64,000 nt of DNA. Origin: Closterium sp. Naga37s-1 (lineage: Eukaryota; Streptophyta; Zygnematophyceae; Desmidiales; Closteriaceae). The stretch spans positions 434,001 through 498,000 of the forward strand of contig CANJKZ010000110.1 in NCBI GenBank assembly GCA_947471745.1, written 5' to 3'. The notes under the pieces were generated by a model that saw nothing but the letters and a program-made list of their open reading frames with translations, was not told where the DNA came from and made no database searches. This document shows positions 53,701 through 62,800 of the stretch, in pieces; the stretch's first letter is position 1; each line of letters opens with the position of its first letter. A program made the position numbers and the translations under genes.

Positions 53701-56700
53701 TGTCGTGCTGCAAGAACGGCTCGATTGGTCCGCACTCCTTTTGAGGCGCCTCAAAAGTCATCTCTGGGAGCTCGTTTGTCGTGCTGCAAGAACGGCTCGA
53801 TTGGTCCGCACTCTTTTTGAGGCGCCTCAAAAGTCATCTCTGGGAGCTCGTTTGTCGTGCTGCAAGAACGGCTCGATTGATCCGCACTCCTTTTGAGGCA
53901 CTCATGCTCGCCTTGCGGCCTGTCTTTTGTGGATCTGCCAGGAGGGGCGTATGGAAGTGAGAGTGGGCGGACCTGGGGCCATCTCTGGGAGCTCGTTTGT
54001 CGTGCTGCAAGAACGGCTCGATTGGTCCGCACTCCTTTTGAGGCGCCTCAAAAGTCATCTCTGGGAGCTCGTTTGTCGTGCTGCAAGAACGGCTCGATTG
54101 GTCCGCACTCCTTTTGAGGCGCCTCAAAAGTCATCTCTGGGAGCTCGTTTGTCGTGCTGCAAGAACGGCTCGATTGATCCGCACTCCTTTTGAGGCGCCT
54201 CAAAAGTCATCTCTGGGAGCTCGTTTGTCGTGCTGCAAGAACGGCTCGATTGGTCCGCACTCCTTTTGAGGCGCCTCAAAAGTCATCTCTGGGAGCTCGT
54301 TTGTCGTGCTGCAAGAACGGCTCGATTGGTCCGCACTCCTTTTGAGGCGCCTCAAAAGTCATCTCTGGGAGCTCGTTTGTCGTGCTGCAAGAACGGCTCG
54401 ATTGGTCCGCACTCCTTTTGAGGCGCCTCAAAAGTCATCTCTGGGAGCTCGTTTGTCGTGCTGCAAGAACGGCTCGATTGGTCCGCACTCCTTTTGAGGC
54501 GCCTCAAAAGTCATCTCTGGGAGCTCGTTTGTCGTGCTGCAAGAACGGCTCGATTGGTCCGCACTCCTTTTGAGGCGCCTCAAAAGTCATCTCTGGGAGC
54601 TCGTTTGTCGTGCTGCAAGAACGGCTCGATTGGTCCGCACTCCTTTTGAGGCACCTCAAAAGTCATCTCTGGGAGCTCGTTTGTCATGCTGCAAGAACGG
54701 CTCGATTGGTCCGCACTCCTTTTGAGGCGCCTCAAAATTCATCTCTGGGAGCTCGTTTGTCGTGCTGCAAGAACGGCTTGATTGGTCCGCACTCCTTTCC
54801 CAACGGGACCCTGCTCTCTACCAGTACCCAACCCCGAATGGTCCGTCGTATTAATAAGCGACATGCATACAAGCATATAAGGCTGACAGTGAAGCAATCA
54901 CCCCCCTCCTTCATGCAAACCCCATTTTCTTCTCCGATCTCCATCAGTTCCTCTCTGGCTCAGTTCCGACTTTTGAGGCGCCTCAAAAGTCATTTTTTTC
55001 TCCGATCCCAATCAGGGCAACACCTCTATGGCTCAGTTCTGCCTCCGCATCGGCCGAACACGGCAGTTCAATGCCATTCCCTCCATCGCCCCACCTTGTT
55101 CCTGTCTGCACTTCAGCCCTCCCTCCTCCATGCCATGCCACCAATCCCCCCTTCATGCAACCCCGCTCCCCTCCCTTTTTCTCCGATCCCGATCAGGGCA
55201 ACACCTCTATGGCTCAGTTCCGCCTTCGCATCGGCCGAACACGCCAATTCAATGCCATTCCCTCCATCACCCTACCTCCATCTTCTAATCCCCTACTCCA
55301 CCCAACCTGCCTTCCCCCCTTCTATCTCCATCAGGGCAACACCTCCTTGGCTCAGTTCCGTCTGCGGATCGGCCGCACACGCCAGTTCAAGGCCATTCCC
55401 TCCATCTCTCCGCCGCGCAACCTCTCACTCAGCCTCCCGGGAATAGTATGCTCTGCTGGTGTTCGCATCGACCCCACCCAGTTCCCAGTGAGTCAATGTA
55501 GTAGGCACCCTTGTTTTGAGACGTCTCAAAAATGTAGTAGACACCCTTTTCACCTCGAATCTAGCAGACACTAGGTGTCTATATGTCACGTCCATTCCCT
55601 CCATCGCCCCACCGCGCAACCTCTCACTCGGCCTCCCGGGAATAGTCTGCTCTGCTCCTCTGCTGTCCGCACTGACCCCACCCAGTTCCCCGTGAGTCGA
55701 TGTGTCTTTTGAGACGTCTCAAATGTGTCTCAGATAAAATCCCTCTGACCCCGTCCCGTTAAAGGTCTCAAGGCCATTCTTACCATCACCGTGCATTGAG
55801 GTGTATTTTGAGGCGCCTCAAAATTGTCCCCGTTAAAGGTCTCAAGGCCATTCTTACCATCACCGTGCATTGAGGTGTATTTTGAGGCGCCTCAAAATTG
55901 TCCCCGTTAAAGGTCTCAAGGCCATTCTTACCATCACCGTGCATTGAGGTGTATTTTGAGGCGCCTCAAAATTGTCCCCGTTAAAGGTCTCAAGGCCATT
56001 CTTACCATCAACCCGCCTCACAATCGTTCTCTCAGCCTCCCAGAATCGTCTTCTCCACTGCTGTTCACATCGACCCCTCACAGCTCTCTCCTCTTCCCCC
56101 TCCCCCTGCCCACTCCCTTTCTCCCCTCCCCCTCCCCCTCCCCCTCCTCACTCTTCCAATCCCACCAGGTAAACCCCTCCCGCAACCTATCAGTGGTCGC
56201 CACGTGGCGCTACCACCTGCTGTGTGTGCTTCTCTGCTGCTTTCAACACCACCGGCTCCCCCAAGGGCAACTGCGGGAGGAGCGTGCTTAACTTGGGGGG
56301 AATTGACCCATCATCTTTCTCCTCTGCAATGAACGGCATCGCCGAGCGAGCGAACCGGACAATCATGGAGACGGCGCGTGGGTTGCTCATTGACCCATCA
56401 TCTCTCTCATGCCCTTCCTCCTCTCCTCCTTTTCTCCACCTTACCTCATAATGCCCTCCCTACCTTCCCTTCTCCCCTCCTTCCCTCCTCCCCTCCTTCC
56501 CTCCTCCCCTCCTTCCCTTCCCCTCTCCCTCCTGAAACCCTCTCTCTTGATGCGATTCAGATACAATCTTCGATACGATTGGTGGGAGGGGCGATGTGGT
56601 CCCTTCCAAGAAGTTTCCCAGCTGGTACGGCCAGGACCGAGATTTTATTTCTGCCCGGTGCCGCGACAGCTGCCCGATCCACCTGCACTGGCACGTGGTG

Positions 56701-59700
56701 GCAGTATATGAGGACGGATTTGTTGCCAAGGTGGGTTTGATGCTGTTTCTTCCTTCACAGCACATCGGGTTCATTCACATGCACTGGCATGTCATGGCCG
56801 TGTATGAAGATGGGTTTGTTGCCAAGGTGGGTTGGAGATTGCCCTTCCTTCATGTCATCAATGCACATACACATGCCCGATCCACCTGCACTGGCATGTC
56901 ATGGCCGTGTATGAAGGTTGCAAAGGCGGGTTTAGGTTTTCCCACCCCAAATGGCACACCAGTTCATGAACATCCATTGCCCTGCCATGGCCGTATACGA
57001 AGGCGAGTTGGTTGTGAGGGGACTCGAATCGAAACCAATCTGTGATACGCATGGCTTTTTGAGACGTCTGTAAACCTTCAGTGGCATGTGATGGCTGTGT
57101 GCGAAGGCGGATGGGTCGCCAAGGTGGGTTCGCTCGCTGTTCCTGTTGCTCCATGCTTTACCTTTCATGCATGCGTGTTTTTTTAGTTGACTCACAAGTC
57201 CATTTTTTCTTTCAGTTACGACTGAGGATGTTTTGCATGTAATAATGCACTTCACCGCCCAAATATAAATATATATATATATATTTATTTATTTATTTAT
57301 TTTCATCGCCAACACCAATGCCCCCCTGTTGTCCCCCCCACTCCTACCCACCACCCGACCACATGCTATCAGCTGAGCATCAACAACCGGGGGAACAACA
57401 GTGTCTCTGACTGGGTAGTGCTCATTGTACTCGTCCTCTCCCCACCCAAATGTCCCCCTGTTTTCCCCACCACCTATCTCCTCCCCACCACCTATCTCCT
57501 CCACACCACCTATCTCCTCCACACCACCTATCTCCTCCACACCACCTATCTCCTCCACACCACCTATCTCCTCCACACCACCTATCTCCTCCACACCACC
57601 TATCTCCTCCCCACCACCTATCTCCTCCACACCACCTATCTCCTCCCCACCACCTATCTCCTCCACACCACCTATCTCCTCCCCACCACCTATCTCCTCC
57701 ACACCACCTATCTCCTCCCCACCACCTATCTCCTCCCCACCACCTATCTCCTCCCCACCACCTATCTCCTCCCCACCACCTATCTCCTCCCCACCACCTA
57801 TCTCCTCCACACCACCTATCTCCTCCCCACCACCTATCTCCTCCACACCACCTATCTCCTCCCCACCACCTATCTCCTCCCCACCACCTATCTCCTCCCC
57901 ACCACCTATCTCCTCCACACCACCTATCTCCTCCACACCACCTATCTCCTCCACACCACCTATCTCCTCCACACCACCTATCTCCTCCACACCACCTATC
58001 TCCTCCACACCACCTATCTCCTCCACACCACCTATCTCCTCCCCACCACCTATCTCCTCCACACCACCTATCTCCTCCCCACCACCTATCTCCTCCACAC
58101 CACCTATCTCCTCCCCACCACCTATCTCCTCCACACCACCTATCTCCTCCCCACCACCTATCTCCTCCCCACCACCTATCTCCTCCCCACCACCTATCTC
58201 CTCCACACCACCTATCTCCTCCACACCACCCTTTCCTTCAGCTGAGCATCATCAACCGAGGCAACAGCAGTGTGTCTGACTGGGTAGCGCTCATCGCCCT
58301 CCCTTCCATCGCCAACACCTCTGCCATCTACTCCTTCGGATACGCCAACGTCTCTGGTACGACCCTTTCTTGGAGAGACTCTTGTCATTGAGAGACTCTT
58401 GTCTTTGAGACACTCTTGTCTTTGAGGCCCTCCCGTTGAGGCTCAAGGCTTAGCCCATGCCGCTTAGGGTCGTGTGCACCAGTGTCTGACTGGGTAGCGC
58501 TCGCTCATCACACTCCCTTCCATCGCCAACACCTCTGCCATCCACTCGTTTGGATACGCCAACGTGTCTGGTACGACCGTTTACTCAAGGTGCCGTCTAG
58601 GGTGGGTGCATCAGTCTCTCACGGGCTCATCGCCCTCCCGTCCATTGCCAACACCTCTGCCATCTACTCGTTCGGATACGCCAATGTCTCTGGTGCGACC
58701 CTCGCTTTGAGACCCTCTCGCTGACATCCTCCCAAGGTTCAGGCTGGTGCGCTCCAGTGTCTGACTGGGTAGCACTCATCACCCTCATCTGGCAGCAACA
58801 GCTGGCTGCAAGACAAGCCTCATCGCCTCAAAGCACCTCTGTCCCCTGTGCTTTACCCCTTCCCTTCCCCCGTCCCCTTCCAGCCACCTCCCCGCGTGCT
58901 TTCCGACTTAGCAGGCAGCAACAGCTAGCTGGAAGTCACGCTGCCGCTAGAGGCATGCATGCTAGCACCTCCCAATATCTCTGCCCCTTGTTTCTGTGCT
59001 GTATTATCATCCCTCATCACACCCCCCTTTCCCCCCTCTACAGTCACATCCCGTGTGCTCTACGGATTCACAGGCAGCAGCAACCGGCTGGGTGGCATGC
59101 CTCATCCCCTCAAGACACGTCTGTCCCCCCTGCTCTGCCCCTCCCCCTTCCCAGGCCCCTTACAGCCACCTCCCACGTGCTCTACGGTTTCAGAGGCAGC
59201 AACAGCTGGCTGGAGGGCACGCCTAACCTCCTCAAGGCACATGTGCTCCCCCTTCTTCCCCGTGCTCTGCCCCACCCCCTTCCCCCTCCCCCGTTACAGC
59301 CACGTCCCGCGTGCTATACGGCTTCACAGGCAGCAGAGCGTTTTCAAGGATTGGAAACAGGCTGGTGGGTGGGGATGAGGTGATGCAATCGCAATTGCAA
59401 GAAGATGCAGTGATGCGCATGGGGTGAAAGATGGTTGCGGAGAAGCAAGTGCAAGGGAGCGTCATGGAGGATGAGGTGGTGTGTGGTGCCAGAGGGGTGG
59501 GCGCAGCAACCGGCTGGGTGGCATGCCTCATCCCCTCAAGACACGTCTGTCCCCCCTGCTCTGCCCCTCCCCCTTCCCCGGCCCCTTACAGCCACCTCCC
59601 ACGTGCTCTACGGTTTCAGAGGCAGCAACAGCTGGCTGGAGGGCACGCCTAACCTCCTCAAGGCACATCTGCTCCCCCTTCTTCCCCGTGCTCTGCCCCA

Positions 59701-59832
59701 CCCCCTTCCCCCTCCCCCGTTACAGCCACGTCCCGCGTGCTATACGGCTTCACAGGCAGCAACAGCTGGCTGGAAGGCACACCGAACCCCCTCAAGGCGA
59801 AGACCTTTGGCAACGTGCAGAGCGTTTTCAAG
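47738..59832 (+). CDS. COBRA-like protein, COBL7/COBL10 type (3' end beyond window)
   Basis: Exons are 47738-48578, 49257-49497, 50109-50206, 50903-51076, 51435-51487, 51688-51909, 53301-53570, 55335-55487, 56169 to about 56377, 56561-56730, 58242-58356 and 59726-59832, with the remainder beyond the satellite. Phases agree everywhere except inside exon 9. A signal-like segment, GGTLAFVTLLLMSVTSALAQ, begins about 163 residues in, so the ATG at 48143 is the more likely start. The order matches the long COBRA-like proteins of plants: CFGVTVAYVIESI...KSKIELLNTGKRDLVGWEVRV, QYVVFAEVFGTEFG, QIDITAASD...WALSWRWTQNE, VFVDLPGG...RLSCCKNGSI, CCVCFSAAFNTTG, then CPIHLHWHVVAVYEDGFVAK, SDWVALIALPS and VLYGFTGSNSWLEGTPNPLK. 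Such proteins are secreted, often GPI-anchored, and act in cell-wall cellulose organisation. A frame break lies at about 56216, and a copia integrase fragment lies at the end of exon 9. It may be damaged. Confidence 0.82.
49590..49725 (+). repeat. near-complete second copy of the COBRA-like exon 2 3' half
   Basis: CFGVTVAYVIESIINIPSVW through LLNTGKR is repeated almost without change and ends with a GTCAGT donor. The copy lacks a convincing acceptor except in the preceding pyrimidine tract, so an alternative exon is possible. Smaller head pieces lie at 48985-49030 and 49133-49170. Confidence 0.8.
49965..50545 (+). repeat. copies of COBRA-like exon 3 with an AATT-core palindrome
   Basis: Pieces of exon 3 (DLVGWE; NELI.LLGNAQVEFELPY) lie at 49970-49990, 50270-50340 and 50420-50470. 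The text CGCTCAAGTGGTGGAAGCGC occurs on both sides of TTTTTTAGAATTCTCAAAAA at about 50485-50506. Confidence 0.8.
51100..51215 (+). repeat. tail copy of COBRA-like exon 4
   Basis: GAGTTTGGGGCGGCAACTGC...CTCACCACACCAG|GTGC repeats the end of exon 4 with its donor. Smaller head pieces precede exon 4 at about 50575-50610 and 50745-50800. Confidence 0.75.
51941..52046. repeat. 43-bp direct duplication with an 18-bp palindrome exactly between the copies
   Basis: The left copy is 51941-51983, the palindrome TTTTGAGACGTCTCAAAA is 51984-52001, and the right copy begins at 52002 with the same CAGGGTTTAGGGTTCAAAAG. The copies differ at one base. Confidence 0.97.
52060..52375 (+). repeat. copies of COBRA-like exon 6 tail with a 21-bp repeat
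   Basis: The tail (MLVTISNLQ...ALSWRW.QNE with GAGGT donor) recurs at 52060-52228 and 52298-52373. Inside the first copy, GCCCCCGAGAAACGAGCCCT plus one base is repeated about four times. Confidence 0.85.
52440..53210 (+). repeat. five head copies of COBRA-like exon 7
   Basis: Copies of IVWEAYGAQATQQGNCQQQS...VYGAAIA lie at about 52440-52515, 52615-52710, 52780-52885, 52928-53035 and 53098-53195. Most follow their own CAG acceptor. The complete exon is at 53301-53570. Confidence 0.9.
53620..54810 (+). repeat. 76-bp tandem array of COBRA-like exon 7 tail plus GCGC palindrome, about 13 copies
   Basis: Each unit repeats the exon 7 segment encoding RLSCCKNGSIG in another frame (TCGTGCTGCAAGAACGGCTC) and ends with TTTTGAGGCGCCTCAAAA. 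The first unit, from about 53620, carries more of the exon, and that longer form is repeated at about 53905. One joint has the imperfect core GGCACC (54640-54660). Confidence 0.97.
54940..55300 (+). repeat. head copies of COBRA-like exon 8 with a GCGC palindrome
   Basis: Copies of GNT(S)MAQFRLRIGRTRQFNAIP lie at 55015-55085 and 55195-55265. A GCGC-core palindrome at about 54973-54990 separates two copies of TTTTCTCCGATC.C.ATCAG. Confidence 0.85.
55496..55720 (+). repeat. exon 8 tail copy and 17-bp duplication around a palindrome
   Basis: ATGTAGTAG.CACCCTT flanks the perfect palindrome at 55514-55531. A tail copy of exon 8 with a GTGAGTCG donor follows at 55590-55695, then an imperfect palindrome at about 55707-55724. 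Confidence 0.85.
55755..56005. repeat. 74-bp tandem array with GCGC palindromes, 3 copies
   Basis: Palindromes TTTTGAGGCGCCTCAAAA begin at 55806, 55880 and 55954. The unit contains AAAGGTCTCAAGGCCATTCT, derived from exon 8. Confidence 0.95.
56301..56408 (+). mobile_element. short Ty1/copia integrase fragment between 15-bp direct repeats
   Basis: ATTGACCCATCATCT occurs at both ends of the segment. Between them the sequence reads MNGIAERANRTIMETARGLL, matching the Ty1/copia integrase motif NGxAER-NRT-E-AR around the catalytic Glu. Only about 70 bp is present, so it is a captured scrap and not an active element. Confidence 0.75.
56755..57180 (+). repeat. tail copies of COBRA-like exon 10
   Basis: IH.HWHVMAVYEDGFVAK with a GTGGGTT donor recurs at 56755-56826. 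Diverged copies are at 56870-56935, 56950-57010 and 57070-57127. Confidence 0.85.
57355..57420 (+). repeat. head copy of COBRA-like exon 11
   Basis: LSINNRGNNSVSDWVVL follows a TATCAG acceptor directly before the 18-bp array. Confidence 0.85.
57471..58230. repeat. 18-bp tandem repeat, about 42 copies
   Basis: The unit is CACCTATCTCCTCCMCAC, with M being A or C in irregular order. The array lies in COBRA-like intron 10, between an exon 11 head copy and the true exon 11 acceptor, for which it supplies a pyrimidine-rich tract. Confidence 0.97.
58480..58790 (+). repeat. copies of COBRA-like exon 11
   Basis: SVSDWVAL...IANTSAI.SFGYANVSG with a GTACGACC or GTGCGACC donor recurs at about 58480-58575 and 58620-58695. 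A shorter head lies at 58757-58785. Confidence 0.85.
58785..59700 (+). repeat. six to seven head copies of COBRA-like exon 12
   Basis: SRVLYGF.GSNSWLEGTPN...LK or pieces of it recur at about 58790-58840, 58885-58960, 59045-59120, 59165-59240, 59300-59370, 59505-59540 and 59590-59665, mostly after TTACAG or TCTACAG. The complete exon is at 59726-59832. The blocks 59080-59330 and 59500-59750 are near-identical, so a larger unit has also been duplicated. Confidence 0.85.
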
Positions 59833-62800
59833 GTGGGCTGGGGTTAGTGTGGTGGGCTGGGGTTAGTGTGGTGGGCTGTGTTTGTCTGTGTGGTGGGCTG
59901 GGGTTAGTGTGGTGGGCTGTGGTTAGTGTGGTGGGCTGGGGTTAGTGTGGTGGGCTGGGGTTAATGTGGTGGGCTGGGGTTAATGTGGTGGGCTGGGGTT
60001 AGTGTGGTGGGCTGGGGTTAGTGTGGTGGGCTGGGGTTAGTGTGGTGGGCTGGGGTTAGTGTGGTGGGCTGGGGTTAGTGTGGTGGGCTGGGGTTAATGT
60101 GGTGGGCTGGGGTTAGTGTGGTGGGCTGGGGTTAGTAGTGTGGTGGGCTGGGGTTAGTGTGGTGGGCTGGGGTTAGTGTGGTGGGCTGTGGTTAGTGTGG
60201 TGGGCTGGGGTTAGTGTGGTGGGCTGTGGTTAGTGTGGTGGGCTGTGGTTAGTGTGGTGGGCTGTGGTTAGTGTGGTGGGCTGTGGTTAGTGTGGTGGGC
60301 TGGGGTTAGTGTGGTGGGCTGGGGTTAGTGTGGTGGGCTGTGGTTAGTGTGGTGGGCTATGGTTAGTGTGGTGGGCTGGGGTTAGTGTGGTGGGCTGGGG
60401 TTAGTGTGGTGGGCTGGGGTTAATGTGGTGGGCTGGGGTTAGTGTGGTGGGCTGGGGTTAGTGTGGTGGGCTGGGGTTAATGTGGTGGGCTGGGGTTAGT
60501 GTGGTGGGCTGGGGTTAGTGTGGTGGGCTGGGGTTAGTGTGGTGGGCTGGGGTTAGTGTGGTGGGCTGTGGTTAGTGTGGTGGGCTGTGGGGTTAGTGTG
60601 GTGGGCTGGGGTTAGTGTGGTGGGCTGTGGTTAGTGTGGTGGGCTGTGGTTAGTGTGGTGGGCTGGGGTTAGTGTGGTGGGCTGGGGTTAATGTGGTGGG
60701 CTGGGGTTAGTGTGGTGGGCTGGGGTTAGTGTGGTGGGCTGGGGTTAGTGTGGTGGGCTGGGGTTAGTGTGGTGGGCTGTGGTTAGTGTGGTGGGCTGGG
60801 GTTAGTGTGGTGGGCTGTGGTTAGTGTGGTGGGCTGGGGTTAGTGTGGTGGGCTGTGTTTGTCTGTGTGGTGGGCTGGGGTTAGTGTGGTGGGCTGGGGT
60901 TAGTGTGGTGGGCTGGGGTTAGTGTGGTGGGCTGGGGTTAGTGTGGTGGGCTGGGGTTAGTGTGGTGGGCTGGGGTTAATGTGGTGGGCTGGGGTTAGTG
61001 TGGTGGGCTGGGGTTAGTGTGGTGGGCTGGGGTTAGTGTGGTGGGCTGGGGTTAGTGTGGTGGGCTGTGGTTAGTGTGGTGGGCTGGGGTTAGTGTGGTG
61101 GGCTGTGGTTAGTGTGGTGGGCTGGGGTTAGTGTGGTGGGCTGGGGTTAGTGTGGTGGGCTGGGGTTAGTGTGGTGGGCTGGGGTTAATGTGGTGGGCTG
61201 GGGTTAGTGTGGTGGGCTGGGGTTAGTGTGGTGGGCTGGGGTTAGTGTGGTGGGCTGTGGTTAGTGTGGTGGGCTGTGGTTAGTGTGGTGGGCTGTGGTT
61301 AGTGTGGTGGGCTGTGGTTAGTGTGGTGGGCTGTGGTTAGTGTGGTGGGCTGGGGTTAGTGTGGTGGGCTGGGGTTAATGTGGTGGGCTGGGGTTAGTGT
61401 GGTGGGCTGGGGTTAGTGTGGTGGGCTGGGGTTAGTGTGGTGGGCTGGGGTTAGTGTGGTGGGCTGTGGTTAGTGTGGTGGGCTGGGGTTAGTGTGGTGG
61501 GCTGTGGTTAGTGTGGTGGGCTGTGGTTAGTGTGGTGGGCTGGGGTTAGTGTGGTGGGCTGTGGTTAGTGTGGTGGGCTGGGGTTAGTGTGGTGGGCTGG
61601 GGTTAGTGTGGTGGGCTGGGGTTAGTGTGGTGGGCTGGGGTTAATGTGGTGGGCTGGGGTTAGTGTGGTGGGCTGGGGTTAGTGTGGTGGGCTGGGGTTA
61701 GTGTGGTGGGCTGTGGTTAGTGTGGTGGGCTGTGGTTAGTGTGGTGGGCTGTGGTTAGTGTGGTGGGCTGTGGTTAGTGTGGTGGGCTGGGGTTAGTGTG
61801 GTGGGCTGGGGTTAATGTGGTGGGCTGGGGTTAGTGTGGTGGGCTGGGGTTAGTGTGGTGGGCTGGGGTTAGTGTGGTGGGCTGGGGTTAGTGTGGTGGG
61901 CTGTGGTTAGTGTGGTGGGCTGGGGTTAGTGTGGTGGGCTGTGGTTAGTGTGGTGGGCTGTGGTTAGTGTGGTGGGCTGGGGTTAGTGTGGTGGGCTGTG
62001 GTTAGTGTGGTGGGCTGGGGTTAGTGTGGTGGGCTGGGGTTAGTGTGGTGGGCTGGGGTTAGTGTGGTGGGCTGGGGTTAATGTGGTGGGCTGGGGTTAG
62101 TGTGGTGGGCTGGGGTTAGTGTGGTGGGCTGGGGTTAGTGTGGTGGGCTGTGGTTAGTGTGGTGGGCTGTGGTTAGTGTGGTGGGCTGTGGTTAGTGTGG
62201 TGGGCTGTGGTTAGTGTGGTGGGCTGTGGTTAGTGTGGTGGGCTGGGGTTAGTGTGGTGGGCTGGGGTTAATGTGGTGGGCTGGGGTTAGTGTGGTGGGC
62301 TGGGGTTAGTGTGGTGGGCTGGGGTTAGTGTGGTGGGCTGGGGTTAGTGTGGTGGGCTGTGGTTAGTGTGGTGGGCTGGGGTTAGTGTGGTGGGCTGTGG
62401 TTAGTGTGGTGGGCTGTGGTTAGTGTGGTGGGCTGTGGTTAGTGTGGTGGGCTGTGGTTAGTGTGGTGGGCTGTGGTTAGTGTGGTGGGCTGGGGTTAGT
62501 GTGGTGGGCTGGGGTTAATGTGGTGGGCTGGGGTTAGTGTGGTGGGCTGGGGTTAGTGTGGTGGGCTGGGGTTAGTGTGGTGGGCTGGGGTTAGTGTGGT
62601 GGGCTGGGGTTAATGTGGTGGGCTGGGGTTAGTGTGGTGGGCTGGGGTTAGTGTGGTGGGCTGGGGTTAGTGTGGTGGGCTGGGGTTAGTGTGGTGGGCT
62701 GTGGTTAGTGTGGTGGGCTGTGGGGTTAGTGTGGTGGGCTGGGGTTAGTGTGGTGGGCTGTGGTTAGTGTGGTGGGCTGTGGTTAGTGTGGTGGGCTGGG

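Noticed and set aside
53620..54810. CRISPR-like array with GCGC palindrome every 76 bp
   Set aside because: The intervening sequences are the same exon fragment each time.
57289..58391. Open frames of 275-313 codons on both strands (Glu-Glu-Ile-Gly and Pro-His-His-Leu repeats)
   Set aside because: Produced by the 18-bp array, which is divisible by three and therefore open in several frames.
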